From the NCBI RefSeq assembly GCF_954871325.1, contig NC_088775.1, forward strand, positions 1,597,473 to 1,661,472: DNA of 64,000 bases, given 5' to 3'. The notes under the pieces were generated by a model. That model worked only from the letters and a program-made list of their open reading frames with translations, did no database searches and had not been told where the DNA came from. The stretch comes from Gordionus sp. m RMFG-2023 (lineage: Eukaryota; Nematomorpha; Gordioida; Chordodea; Parachordodidae). Both the position numbers and the translations under genes were made by a program. The first letter of the stretch is position 1, and every line of letters begins with the position of its first letter. Below, in pieces: positions 1 to 12,439 of this stretch.

Positions 1-2220
1 TATGTGATATTACTGCCCCAATTCCTATAGATGATGCATCTGTTGCTAATATAATGGGTAATTTTGGATCATAATGTTGTAATATTGGAGTACTAGTTAT
101 TTCTTGCTTTATTTTTTTTTTACGCTTCTTTGCATTCATTAGTCCATTTCCAAACAACTGCTTTTTCTAATAATTTGTATAATGGTTTAGCTTTGGCTGA
201 AAAATTCAAAATAAATTTTGAATAGTATATTGCTGACTCTATAAATGTCTGTAATTGTTTCAAATTTGTTGGTTCTGGTGCATTTTTTACTGCCTCAGTA
301 TTTTTTTCGGTAGTTGTAATTCTGTTTTTTGAAATATTGTGTCCTAAGTATTCGACATTTTGTTTGAAAAATTTACATTTTTCTATTTTTAGCTTGATTC
401 CATTTTCATCTAGACATTTTAGTACCTTTTTTAAATTTTTCGTGTTTCTCTCTATTTTTCCCGGTTATTATAACAGCATCTAAATAATAAGCTACTCCTT
501 CAAAACCTTTTAATAAATTCTCGATGGCTCGTTGAAATATTGCTGGAGAAGACGATATACCAAAAGGTAGTCTTGTATATTTAAATAATCCTCTATGCGT
601 ATTGATTACAAGATGTTTTTGAGACTCTTCCTCCACTTTAATTTGAAAATAGGCATCTGAGAGATCCAATATTGAAAATTCCTCTCCTTTTCCCAAATTG
701 GTTAATAAATCTTGGATTCTTGGTATTGGATATGAATCAATATTAATATTTTGATTTATAGTTCTTTTAAAATCCCCGCAAATTCTTAATGTTTTATCTA
801 TCTTTTGAACAATTATTATGGGTGATGCATAAAGTGAATGATTAATTTTCTCTAGTACTCCTATTTTTTGCAATCTATCTAAATCTTCTTCAACTTGATC
901 TTTTAATGCTTATGGTACTGGACTTAATTAAAAAAAAATTGGTTTCTCATTTTTCATATATATTAGTGCTTATAATCTTTCAAGCAGCCTACTTCTTTGG
1001 TAAATAATTGAGGAAATTCATTTTGTATATTAATATTATTTATTTGTATGGTCCTTTCAGGTAATTCAGTCATTTTGGGAAATTTAATTATCCAATTTCT
1101 TCCAATTAGATTTTTGGTATATCCTTTAGTAATTATGAGAGGTAGTTCTAATGTTCGCCCTTTATATTGTACTTTTACTACAGTTTGACCTAATAGTGGT
1201 ATATTGGTTCCTGTATAACTTTTAAGTTTTAGCATGCAATTTGTTAATTCAGGATGATTAAGTTTATTTTTCCAATCTATTTCGTAAATTATACTGACTC
1301 CAGCTCCAGTATCCAATTCCATTCTTATATGGCTGTTGTATATTTTGACATCCACCCAAAATTCTGGATTATATTCGTTTGTTTTATTATTAATTAAATT
1401 CACTATTTCTTTTCTACAGACTCGAGCAATGTGCCCAATTTTGTTGCATTTATAACAAGTGGCATTCTTGAAAAAACTATTTTCCCTTCTGTGGTTTCCG
1501 CCGTAGAAGTGGCATGGATTTGGTTTTTTGTAGCTCGCATTGTAATTATTATATGATTTTTAATTGTTTATCATTATCATTAGTATTTATTTTGTTTGTT
1601 TCTCATTATCATTATTAACTTTTTTAATTTTATTTATATTATCATTATGTTCCTCTTCTAAATAATCGATTTTAGTTTCATCAATTTGTATTAATTTTGT
1701 ATTTTTTATTGCTGTTTCTACTGCAGTAGCTATTGGAATAGCTTTATTTATGTCTATATCATCTTCGGATAGTAATCTTTGTAAAATTTTTAGATTTTTT
1801 ATTCCGAATATAAATTTATCTCTTAATGCAGTATTTAAATATTCCCCAAAATCACAAGTCGTTGCTAATTTTCTTAGATTTTGTATATAGTCTATTAGTA
1901 TTTCATCATTTTGTTGATTATATTGATAAAAATTATATCTCTCTACTATTATATAAGGTTTAGGATGAAAATTCTTGATTAAAATATTATGTATTTCTAA
2001 TACCTCTTTGTTTCCCGGACTATCAGATGCACATAAATTTACCAGTATTTTGTACGTATCACACCCTATTGTTGTTAATAACAGAGATTTTTCTTGGGAT
2101 GATGTTAAACTTGGTTGTGTGTTTTTAAATTCTTGAAATAAGTTGTACCAATCTTTGTTTGAATCCGTTAGACTGCTATTTATGTAAGGTATTTTAATAG
2201 TTTTTTCTTATTCTTTTATT
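1..2220 (-). mobile_element. Ty3/gypsy-type LTR retrotransposon fossil, left-truncated by window edge
   Basis: Read on the minus strand, the parts come in the usual Gag-Pol order: a Gag-like region (about 2215-1560), a CCHC zinc knuckle (about 1540-1420), an aspartic protease with a DTGA active-site motif (about 1400-980), a reverse transcriptase (about 900-400), and the start of RNase H with an ATDAS-type motif (about 110-1). Protease, RT and RNase H in this order fit Ty3/gypsy (Metaviridae-like) elements. The element runs off the left edge and no LTR is visible on the right, where a CTTT microsatellite begins soon after. It is broken by several disruptions but its domains are still easy to read, so it is a fossil of moderate age. 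Family assignment is by motif only. Confidence 0.85.
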
Positions 2221-2332
2221 TTGTAATGTAAAAAATCAAAATCAGCCTTTAAATTGATCTCAAAATATATAATAATAATAAAAATAAACGTTTTACAAAA
2301 AATAACAAAAAACAAAATTTAATACACATCAA

Positions 2333-2609
<277 letters not shown>

Positions 2610-3255
2610 ATAAGTGTAAAAGACTATATAGTTTTGATTTGGTGTTTATAAATAAATACATTGAAAAAATTATATAATCTACAGTTAAAAATATTCCGAA
2701 ACTACTCAAATCATATGATACAATTTTTTTTTTGTATAATTGTAAAAAAAAAAGAATAGATAAGAGAACCCCCCATTAGGATTCATCGGAAAATGAGGAA
2801 TATTTTATTCTAAAGTAGATGGCGATATCTTTTTTTAAAATAATTTGCTATGATATATCATTTTAAAATGAATCGAAATATAAAAATTCCACGAATTATA
2901 AATTGAAATGATCTTTTACTAATTATCTTTTTAAACGTAAACAATTATTAACGAATCAGCGTGAAATTAAAACATATGTTAAAATAAATCATTTTATTTT
3001 ACAATATATGTAAAAAAAATGGAGACTTTAAAAAAAATCACTTATCCTACTGGGTGACAAAAATTTATCGAAGAATTTAACATATGAATATTTGACTTTA
3101 ATCATTTTACCACAAGGAAAGTAATATTTTTTTACAATTTATGTGATGAATATTTATGAGTGTTTTAATAATAATATAATAATATACAATATTTTTAAAA
3201 TTAAGGAAAGAAATTTCTCTAAAAAAAAATGTAAGTTCCATGACTACCGAATTCT
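2610..3255. other. AT-rich intergenic stretch
   Basis: Downstream of the first GPCR gene (minus strand). I see no coding potential, RNA gene or clear repeat boundary, only A/T runs. Any poly(A) signal for the GPCR would lie here, but A/T richness makes single hexamers uninformative. Confidence 0.5.
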
Positions 3256-5916
3256 CTAGTGACCTGAAAGGTCTTCTAACCTAAATGATGCTTCTGCGGC
3301 AGGGGAGTTAGAATTCCCAATTTTGTTTATTCTCCGCATGACTGTTTTGAATCCCGGCCACCAGTTAGTCAGGCTTTGCACGAAAATGAAGTAAAGGTAA
3401 AAATTGGCCGAGTAATAAAAACTTTCTAGAAAATGTATCCAAGCTCCTGAGATCCTCATCCAGGGGTCAATAAGTGCTAACAAATAAATCAGGGCCATGG
3501 GGAAAAAGCTGGTTAATTTAAAACCGGACAGGCATATGAGCAACCTTAGAGTACTATTTGCTTTCTTCAGCAGAACTAGTCTAGAGAGGTTGGCACAATT
3601 CGTTTGTTTCACCAACTTCTTCACGGCGGCCCTAAAGCTAATAGTCACTATCATCTATCATATATATTTTTTAAAATATAGATTTTTTTATATAATAAAT
3701 AGAAATATAAGTTTAATCAGGGAACATTTGGGGAAAACATCAAAAACTTTGAGTATCATCATTAGGCATCTAAAGTGGAATTCGCGTAGCTAAAAAAAGG
3801 ATAGGTTAAACGAAGCTAGGTTTCACTTTTTAAAATTTTTATTGCAAAAAGGTTAATTATTTTAGTAAGTTATGGGGAGTTTGGTTAGCATAATGGATAG
3901 AAATGTGATATTCTGAAAGAATTTAGAACTGTTACTATGAAGACCACAGGCTTAATCTCGATGCAAGGAAAGAATGACCTTCTTTATCGCTTCTTCAGAA
4001 GTGAATCGAGAAGAGCATAGGGAGTAAGGTCGAGTCTGAACCCAGGGTCTGTGCTCGGGTTGTGCTCAGAGCTGGTTTGGTCGATTTTTAGACCCAAACC
4101 CCGAGTCTGAGTTTTACCATCCAACTTCGAGGATATTAGTGTAATGGTTGTGATAAAGTGTTTTCGATATGATCCGATTTTTTTAAAAAAAAATTAAAAA
4201 TGGCGGCATTAAGCAAATAATTTAAAATTGAGATATTCCAAATACCCAAGGGAAAATTGCAGATTGGTGCCTTTTTATAGATAAATGTCATATTGGGATA
4301 TGGAATTACTTGGAGATTCAAACATATATAGTGTACAGAATCTGTAATAGAAGGGTTTTTAGAAGTGAGAAGCTAGCTGCCCACCTATTGTAGAACTCTG
4401 GTTTAGAAATCCTACTCCATAAATGTAATAAAATTAAAAGTTGTTCAAGGAATAATCAGGACCCTTTAACAGCTTGGGTAATGGCTACTAGAGGTCCGCT
4501 ATAGGCGGGGTTTAACGCGAAAGTTAGCCCTCCAAAATCAAAATTTTTTTTTATCAACTTTCCCGCCAACCCAATGTTTAAAAAAAAATTAGTTTATTGT
4601 CCAGTTTGCCTCTTCATTCATTTAATTTTATTGTAATTAATTACTTTAAATTTATAAAATATGCAATATTACGAACATAAATAAATATATAAAAAAAATG
4701 ATTTTTTTTAATAAATAGACACCTGGTTCTGCTTCATTTCGCTTGCAAAAAAAAATATTTTAAATTCTCCCGCGCATTTTTAAACATATTTTTTTAACCA
4801 GCTGGCTCACTCATCCAGCCCGCTCACGCCCAACCTTACTAAACCCCCCGCCAAATGCAGATTTCAAATGGGTGCTCCAAACATGATGGAATCTATTTCT
4901 GATCAAATCAGAATTTTTCGAATTTAAAAATGGACTTCATCCCTATTCTCGGACAATATATGTGCAATAGAGTGAAACCTCTCTAATTAGGGCTCTTGGA
5001 CAATTTGGGCAACTATCTAATTCTATCAAATCAAATTCCCATCAACTTCTATTGTCGTGATAAATTAGGCGCAACTGTCTAAGTTGAAAAAAATATCGTA
5101 ACGGCGCCCTGATTAGACACATTTTACTTATATGCACCAAAAATAAATAAATGAGGGAACTAAAAATATTTTACAAATTAACTCACTAATTCTCATTTTT
5201 CAGAAATATATTTAATATTAAAAAAAAAAAAATCTTACCAACACGAAGAACAAAGTTATTTCAAAGACTATTTCCAGGTGGTAAGTAAAGTGGTATAGGC
5301 CGAGACGGCCATTTAATTTATAGCGAGCATTTACGTCCTCTAGGCGCGTTATATTATGCTCAATGTTAACAAAGTCGATCCAAACAAGGAAATAATTGTA
5401 ATAAACTGGAAACATTATTGTCAGGGTTATGGTTACGATAATTGTCATCAAATATTTCATATTCCCAACCACGAAATATTTTCTGTGCCAGCGGAAGCAA
5501 CCCAGAATCGTATACCGCTCCAGGCTCATCGCCACGATCAACGAGACGTTGAATAACTTTAAAGCACTTATCAGGGCGACTATAAAGTAGTCCCAGCATA
5601 GGTACGAGAGTAAAATCAATAAGGAACCTTGAAATGTCATTAAAATCTCTTTGAATACGGATATCGCGAAATCGCAAAGATTAACGCAAAAATTGGTGAC
5701 TGTTATCAACCTCAGTAGAATAAATAAAAACTGGGAAGAATTCGGTCTTTTGAGACTCATCATGGCGGCCAAGAGAATGGCATTGCCTAACATCCCGTGT
5801 AGCGTGAGAGAATATATCCCATATTTTAAATAAAATGTGATGACGTATTTCGATGTATTGAAGTAGTTCCCGTCCGTCAAATTATGGCGGGAGAATGTTT
5901 CATTGTCCAGTTTCAT
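3256..5916 (-). CDS. Divergent class-A GPCR, FMRFamide-receptor-like (GPCR 1), two exons
   Basis: Exon 1 is 5916-5239 and exon 2 is 3654-3256; together 358 aa. The intron (5238-3655) starts GTAAG, ends TAG and is phase 0, splitting TM5 from its cytoplasmic end. The start is an ATG followed by a glycosylation-rich N-terminus (NET, NLT, NTS). Seven hydrophobic segments are present: TM1 with Gly-Asn near residue 44, TM3 ending in Glu133-Arg134-Tyr135 (the DRY position), TM6 with Phe-Phe-Pro near 276-278, and TM7 with N310-F-Y-L-Y where most class-A receptors have NPxxY. NFxxY is known from FMRFamide-receptor-type peptide GPCRs, so a neuropeptide ligand is the best guess. The ECL2 loop has no Cys to pair with Cys107. 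GPCR 2 at 14481-15913 is a paralog with the same intron position. Ligand and G protein cannot be inferred. Confidence 0.85.
3655..5238 (-). other. Intron of GPCR 1
   Basis: 1584 nt between a clear donor and acceptor. It contains a tRNA-like patch near 3884-3960 (box A-like TAGCATAATGG, no convincing box B), repeats of GTCTGA/CCCGAG words near 4030-4110, and a hAT-type MITE at about 4492-4878. No other coding potential seen. Confidence 0.6.
4492..4878. mobile_element. hAT-type MITE, TAGAGGTCCGC family (copy 1)
   Basis: The left end reads TAGAGGTCCGCTATAGGCGGG-like and the right end, reversed, reads TGAAATCTGCATTTGGCGGG. The same ends occur on the element at 30836-31815. No 8-bp duplication can be read here, so the ends are approximate. 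It lies in the GPCR 1 intron. Confidence 0.5.
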
Positions 5917-6175
5917 TTTTTATTTTTCGATGTTATCTAATTTAAAGAGAAGTTTTATTTATGATTTAACACATGTTATTCTCATTTTCGAGAAAAAAAG
6001 GATAAAATTAAGTGACACTTTCGACATTATTAATGATTTAATAAATAAAAAATGTCACTCATTCACATCCCCAAATTTTAGTATCCGATAATCGGATTGG
6101 ACATTTATAAAACCAATTGGATCCAAGAAGTTTTTCTCAAAATAAACCCGATGACCCTCTATTTTATCTTAGGTT
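5917..6175. other. AT-rich stretch upstream of GPCR 1
   Basis: Should contain the promoter of GPCR 1 (minus strand). No TATA box, initiator or factor site stands out above the A/T background. Confidence 0.4.
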
Positions 6176-6179
6176 TCCA

Positions 6180-6365
6180 TGTCAATTCTGCGAAACCTAT
6201 ATCGCGAATCTACATTAGCGAATAAAATTCACGCGAAGACAACATCGCGTAACAAATATCGCGTAGCGATTCCTTTAGAATACAATTATAGCGAAAAAAT
6301 TTTTATCGCAATAATAACGAAATTTTTTTTTATAGCGAAATTCATATATCGTGATGAAACCCGTT
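6180..6365 (+). repeat. Periodic CG-rich word array, GCGAA orientation
   Basis: Words such as GCGAA, CGCGAA and ATCGCGTA recur near 6190, 6203, 6218, 6232, 6245, 6259, 6291, 6306, 6335 and 6349, mostly 13-15 bp apart or at about twice that. The surrounding sequence is otherwise nearly free of CG. A matching array in the opposite orientation lies at 8909-9135; aligned words include ATCGCGAA followed by ATTAGCGAA. The pair may be the long inverted ends of a ~3-kb element or two inverted copies of one minisatellite. Confidence 0.7.
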
Positions 6366-6533
6366 GTGTAGACAATATATCGAAAAAACTATTTTGACGG
6401 GCAAGATTGACACGATGACAGAATTTATAATTTTCTTTTAACCCAATATAAAATTATTTATGCCAACTTAGATTTTTGGGTTACAAAATTTATTAATCGG
6501 AATAATATTTTTTTAATTTTTTGTTACTATTCT

Positions 6534-6948
6534 TAGACATCTGTAAAAGTAGGTCCAGACCAGAACGGGCTTCGTACCGGGCCTAATATTCTTCAAGAAA
6601 ATTCGGGCCTTGTCGGGCCTTAGAAAAATATTTTTTAAATTTTTAAAATATATCTATATTTATCAATTTTATGTCGTATTTTTTATGTAAAATAAAAATA
6701 TGTGATTTTGTTTATAGAAAGTAGACGCCAAATTAAACGTATATCGTTTATTTCGAGTTATTTATAAAAATTAATTTCTATATTTAAGTAAATTAGGGTC
6801 GGGCCGGCAAATTTTTAAAAATAAATTTCTATTTCGGGCCGGGCCGGTTTATAAAATTTCGGGCCGAGCCGGGCCGGGCCGGTTTATAAAAATAATTTTG
6901 GGCCGAGCCGGGGCTAGCTTGAAAAATTAGGCCCGATGCAGATCACTA
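6534..6948 (-). mobile_element. hAT-type MITE family B, complete, exact TSD (B1)
   Basis: Flanked by an exact 8-bp direct repeat ACTATTCT at 6526-6533 and 6949-6956. The ends are TAGACATCTG and, reversed, TAGTGATCTGCATCGGGCC. The arms are rich in GGGCCGGGCC, the middle is AT-rich and conserved among copies. No transposase. The 8-bp duplication and TAGNGATCTGCA end are hAT-like. Confidence 0.85.
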
Positions 6949-6956
6949 ACTATTCT

Positions 6957-7643
6957 GTCTCCTATGCTCTTCCTCGAAGTCTTATTTTATAAGAAATCGC
7001 GTGCAATCATCCTTATTGTTGGTTTAAATGAGATTTCTGGGATTCCGTCAATATTTAATGCCATGATGAGTAAACTTAATATTTCTAACCAATCAGTTTT
7101 GCCCAGTCAATTAACCAATAACAAGAGTAATATATAAAATATACTATAAACATTACTCATTAGTCTTTATTGAATTTTGAAATGGCGATTCAAAAATCAA
7201 TTATATCTAAGTGAAATAAGATCTTGTGATTTTATGAACATTACAGATATTCTTCTATCTTACCTGTTTACTTAAATTATAAAATATTAGTTTTTTTCAA
7301 ATGCTAAGAAGCTGCATTGAGCACGAAGTTTGACAAATTTTGGAAAGTACCGATTCCGAAGCTCTAAGCCAATATCTAATGTTTAATTGCAATACATGTT
7401 GGTTATAGGTCAGTGCTTCAACACAACTTAAATTTTTTTTTTTCATATAATGACCGAGTATTAAAACTTAAATTTTTATTGAATTTCCCAAAAAGATAAT
7501 TTTTGCTTTTAATTTTTTCAGAATTGGAATTTCTTATAAAATATAATGTATCGCTCAGAAATCGTTACTCATTTTTTAAGTGCATAGGCATGATTTTTTC
7601 GAGTTTTAAAATTAACCATTACTCAAAATTGTTACATGTTTGT
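6957..7643. other. AT-rich intergenic stretch
   Basis: No coding potential, RNA gene or repeat that I can delimit. Confidence 0.4.
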
Positions 7644-8106
7644 TAGTGATCTGCATCGGGCCTAATTTTTCAAGCCTGGCCTCACCCGAATTTATTTTTT
7701 AAAAAAATCTCCGGCCTGACCTAACCCGAAATTTCCGGCCCGGCCCGAACCCGGATTTTTTTTAAAAAAATTTACCGGCCCGACCCGGCCCGAACCCGGA
7801 TTTTTTTTAAAAAATTTACCGGCCCGACCCGGCCCGAATTTATTTATATATAGAAATTAATTTTTATTATTACTACAAAATAAAAGACATATGTTATATC
7901 TATGTCGTTGTAGTTTCGATAAATAAAATCAAATATTTTTTATTTTACATTAAAAAATTCAATATAAAATTGATAAATTTTGGATATATTTACGAATATT
8001 TCCAAGGTCCGAACCGACCCGGCCCGAAACTTTTTTTAAAAATATTATAGCCGACTCGACCCGAAAATTTGGGCCGGACTCGGCCTGGTACGGGTCGGGC
8101 TTTTAA
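7644..8106 (+). mobile_element. hAT-type MITE family B, 3' end degraded (B2)
   Basis: Starts TAGTGATCTGCATCGGGCC like the other B copies. The left arm carries a short tandem duplication of the GGCCCGACCCGGCCCGAA block. The conserved AT-rich core is present, but the right terminal repeat is not recognisable and no TSD is seen. Confidence 0.7.
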
Positions 8107-8908
8107 ACTTCATATTTATTATACTTTTTTATTTTAGAAGGTTTAAGGTCATCGTTTTTTTTAGTAACGATATATTGTATCGTAATAATATTATTATATG
8201 TTGTAAAAATGGATAACGTGATTTTATATGTTTTATAGATAACGGATTTACGTTGTATATATAAAATTAGAAGAAGAAGATGTATTATTTTTGATCAGTT
8301 AACTTTTTTTTATAAATAAAGAATCGTTTTAAAAATCTTATAATTTAAAATTAAATTCTTCATATTGACCTAAATTCAGACTAATTCCTGTAAATATTCT
8401 AACGTAAAAATTAAAGCTAAAATCCCCGCTTATCATCAAAAATCTCTAATGAACTCTAAAGTTTAACTATAAAAAAATTCCGAGAAAATTTTATAAAAAA
8501 ATTACTTAAGCGAAATAGTCCATGTCCATGATATTTTAAAAATAAACCTGAGAAAATTTCAAGCATTTTTTTTTATCTTGATTAAAAATAAAAATTTCTA
8601 AGCATTTCAATATATTTGTTAAATAAAAATTACTTGTTAATGGCGTAAATGAATAGTTTTTAAAAATTTATGTTGGGGGTTGGGTTAGGGTGGGGTTGTA
8701 ATATTTTGGGGTAAACTGAACCAAAATGTCCCCTCCATACTTAAACCATGGAATTGGAAAAGATAAGAAAGACATTTGGATAATTAATTTTTTTTATCAC
8801 ATCAGTTAAAAGATTACATAATTAATAAAATGATGTTTAAACATTTTGCCTTTACTATGTAAATTACTATTGAATATGTGTTATTTTTTTTAAATTTAAA
8901 TAGATGAA
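8107..8908. other. AT-rich intergenic stretch with a G-rich block
   Basis: No genes seen. A G-rich block at 8674-8696 has four G-runs of at least three with short loops (GGGGG, GGG, GGG, GGGG) and includes a GGGTTAGGG word, a possible G-quadruplex. The rest is A/T runs. Confidence 0.5.
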
Positions 8909-9135
8909 TTCGCTGTATATTTATTGCTTCGCGGTAATACGCTCGCGATAATGATGTTGCGCAAATACGTTCACGGAAAAAATTCTCTATAAAGAGTTCG
9001 CGATGTGTTCTCTTGTTCCAAGGCTTTTTCGCGGAAATAAATTCGCGATATTGTCTACGCTATGAATGTTTCGCGTAATCGGTTACGCCATATAAGACGT
9101 TCGCTAATAAAAATTCCTTCGCGATAAAAGTTTCG
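8909..9135 (-). repeat. Periodic CG-rich word array, TTCGC orientation
   Basis: TTCGC, TTCGCG and CTCGCGA words occur near 8909, 8928, 8942, 8957, 8970, 8997, 9028, 9042, 9055, 9070, 9083, 9100, 9118 and 9130. Gaps are mostly 12-19 bp, two are about double. It is the inverted partner of the array at 6180-6365. Confidence 0.7.
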
Positions 9136-9173
9136 TTTGAATTGAACCGGATAACGAATATTTTAGTGTATAT

Positions 9174-9496
9174 TAGTTATCTGCATTTGGCCTAATTTTT
9201 CAAGCCCTACCCGGCTCGGTCCGGCTCGGTCTGGCCTGTAAATATAGAAATTTATTTTTACAATTACTCATAATAAAGGCTCTATGTTCCTATAAATAAA
9301 ATGAAATATTTTTATTTTACATAAATAAATTCAACATAAAATTGATAAATTTAAGATATATTTTAAAAAAATTTCTAAGGCCCGATCCGACCGGGCCCGA
9401 CTTTTCTTAAAAAATATCAGGCTCGACCCAGCTCGAACCCAATTTTTTATAAATAAACCCGGCCCGGCCCGAAACCCGTTTGGGCCGAGATCTCTA
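9174..9496 (+). mobile_element. hAT-type MITE family B, complete, exact TSD (B3)
   Basis: Exact 8-bp direct repeat GTGTATAT at 9166-9173 and 9497-9504. The ends are TAGTTATCTGCAT and, reversed, TAGAGATCTCGG. It has the family's GC-rich arms and AT-rich core and sits just outside the CG-word array. Confidence 0.85.
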
Positions 9497-9504
9497 GTGT
9501 ATAT

Positions 9505-10582
9505 ATCTCAAAAAATATGCTCTAAAAAATTAATATTTTACTTTTTATTTATCCAATTCGAATTTGAATTTTCCATTTTTTTTTTGATATTTTAATGTCA
9601 CAAACAACCTTCCCTTTCTTCTTCCTCTTATAAGGTTAATTTTGTAAAAAAATTGATAATTTCAAACGTAAAATAGAAGGTGTATATAAATTCTAAAACA
9701 ATAAATAACCCCACTAGGAGAATTATTTTGTATAACAAACACATTGCCATGGGCGGGGTAGGTAAGTGGAAAATAATTCCCCGAAAAAAAACAAATCCCC
9801 AAATATTAATTCTTTATAGAAAAATAAATTTCCACAGGAATTGATTTTTCTCAAAAAATTTTTTAAAGATTTTTTATTCGAGGATGATTAGGGGATTTTT
9901 TTTTCTCTCCTATTTCTATTTAATTTTGTAAATTTTTAATTACCTTTAAAAAACGGGGATTCCCCTTTTTCGGGGAAATTATTTTCTTTTCAAAATTTAA
10001 AAAAAAAATGTATATGATATACGAATTTAAAAAAAAATAAATTATTAATGTTTGTTTTCCTTTACAAAATTTAATCATATTAAATTGAAACCTTTTAATT
10101 TTAGTGTTGTCGAAAAGGCCCTAATTAAGATTTCAGCTAAAATAATATTAGTGTGAGCATCGAAAATTTGGCAAAATAGATTTTCCAAGCGTTTCTGCAT
10201 TTCTGCCAGTTAATAGCTAAATCTGTAGGCTTACACATAATCTTGTTTTGGGTTTATATTCAATCGACGTTGAATCGATATTTTTTTAAACAAACACTAC
10301 TTAAATTTGAGAGTCGGCACACAAAGTTCTGGCTGTTAGGCCTGTAAAAAAAAATTGATAAAAGTGTTTTTGGCTACACTCCTCTATGAACATATTAAGA
10401 ATTTTTTGATCTATATCTAAATCAACTATTTGACAATGACATCTATTTTTTACGTTTATATTTACCAGAAATCTCTCTTAAATGGCGTCAACCTAACTGC
10501 TAGGATTTTTTTTAAATCTCCGCAAATTAATAATGTTTTCATTTTGCATGATTAACCTTAAATCTTCCAAGATTCATCATTT
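9505..10582. other. AT-rich intergenic stretch
   Basis: No genes, tRNAs or delimited repeats seen. There is a locally G/C-enriched patch at 9720-9790 and 9950-9985 (CCCC/GGGG words) with no interpretation. Confidence 0.4.
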
Positions 10583-11046
10583 TTATCTTATTTTATCTTA
10601 TCTTATCTTATCTTATCTTATCTTATCTTATCTTATCTTATCTTATCTTATCTTATCTTATCTTATCTTATCTTATCTTATCTTATCTTATCTTATCTTA
10701 TCTTATCTTATCTTATCTTATCTTATCTTATCTTATCTTATCTTATCTTATCTTATCTTATCTTATCTTATCTTATCTTATCTTATCTTATCTTATCTTA
10801 TCTTATCTTATCTTATCTTATCTTATCTTATCTTATCTTATCTTATCTTATCTTATCTTATCTTATCTTATCTTATCTTATCTTATCTTATCTTATCTTA
10901 TCTTATCTTATCTTATCTTATCTTATCTTATCTTATCTTATCTTATCTTATCTTATCTTATCTTATCTTATCTTATCTTATCTTATCTTATCTTATCTTA
11001 TCTTATCTTATCTTATCTTATCTTATCTTATCTTATCTTATCTTAT
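10583..11046. repeat. (TTATC)n microsatellite, about 460 bp
   Basis: About 90 nearly perfect copies of a 5-bp unit. The unit length not being a multiple of 3 keeps all frames open on one strand, giving an artefactual long ORF of repeating Leu-Ser-Tyr-Leu-Ile. Confidence 0.98.
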
Positions 11047-11783
11047 ATATAAAGAAGTTTTAATAATTATACAAATAATTACTTCTAAAATTTATGAAGA
11101 CAATTGAAGATCGAGAGTTTTTAAACCCGAAATTTAATTTAGATTCAAATAATATAGTAAATAATTTTTTAATTTAGAAAAAATTTAATAAATTTTAGGG
11201 CCCTTTATATATGAAATTAAAATTATTTTTATTTTTTTAATTTTGGTAATTTAGGGTAGTCTTGTTAAATTACCTAACTTTGAACCTTCTCTATGGTGTC
11301 TTAGTCAAACTTTTAGACTAAAAAAAAATTGATCTAAGCTTCTAAGTCGAGCCTCAACTCGAAGATTGATTAGAATACTTCTGAATAAAAATACGGATAC
11401 GCTGTCTTCTATAGTTGATTAAAGATAGGTTGTTAAACAATACTAAATTTAGGTACAATAATAAATTGAAAAAAAATCCTAATTCAATAAAAAAAAGAGG
11501 CGGATGATAATTTTTTAAAAAAATTAATGATTGGATTAAAATCTTATAAAATGTTTCGTGATTGGCTCAGAATAACTCCGATAAAAAAAACCAACTCGGC
11601 GTCGAGTTTTTAGGGCTTAAAAAACGCGGACTCGACTTAATTAGGCTTAGCGGGAAAAATTTGGCTAAAACTAATTAGTCAAAAATATCGACTAAGGAGC
11701 TCGGCTAATCGTCCGTCAGCGTTTAAGATACGGCATGATAACTAAGGCTAGGTTTATCTCGAGTAGCGCTGACAGCAAATATA
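11047..11783. other. Intergenic stretch with ACTCG/CGAGT words
   Basis: AT-rich with several ACTCG, CTCGGC and GTCGAG words from 11340 to 11760. They suggest an old inverted-repeat element, but no ends could be paired. Confidence 0.35.
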
Positions 11784-12103
11784 ATTACATATAATAATAC
11801 CTAGACTAACGATGCATTCACTAAAGGTGTAGCATCAAATGAAAAACAGCTGGGGACGCCACTTTGATTACCCATCACCTGATTTATAAAATTTTAAACG
11901 AGAGTCCAATTTGTTCCCTATGTTCTGACGCAAACTTTATCAAGGAATAGCCTGATGGTTGACATAACATGGAAGCAAGTTATCAATTCAATAGTATAGT
12001 TTTTAAACATAAAAAATAATTACTATATTACCAAAAATGACGGGCCCAGCTGATTCGCATTCAACGGCGCTTTCGTCAGTCTAGGTATTTTTATATGTCA
12101 TTG
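11784..12103 (-). mobile_element. MITE family H (copy 1)
   Basis: Terminal inverted repeats read, outside to inside, CCAATGACATATA..AATACCTAGACTGACG. Subterminal GGCGTCCCCAGCTG and ATCAGCTG..CCATTTTGGTAA blocks match the copies at 13518 and 49917. This copy lies in the opposite orientation to the other two. Superfamily is not clear. Confidence 0.75.
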
Positions 12104-12439
12104 GCTAATACACGATTAGCCGAGATGAAATGTTTCAATCAGCTGCGATTCATTAAGAAACCGTAAATATTAATCTACTAGTTTACGCAAACCGAAACAA
12201 AATATGTTTAATTTTTTTTCGAAATTCTTCTTTCCTCGAGGATTGCGACCAATCAATATCATATGGGAGTTGGGGGGGGGTTGACAGATTGCTTCCAATT
12301 TATTTACTCTCATAGAGACGCTGACCTTAGCCATCAATATTTATTCTTATTTTTTTTAAAAATATATATTCCTTAGACTCTTATCGATCTAACCTTTCTT
12401 TATTCGCTATTGAAATTCCGGATGTCTATAATATCCTCA

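Noticed and set aside
3884-3960. Possible tRNA gene
   Set aside because: Box A-like word present but no B box or stems.
10533-11063. 176-aa ORF of repeating LSYLI
   Set aside because: Pure product of the TTATC microsatellite; no start context or flanking coding sequence.
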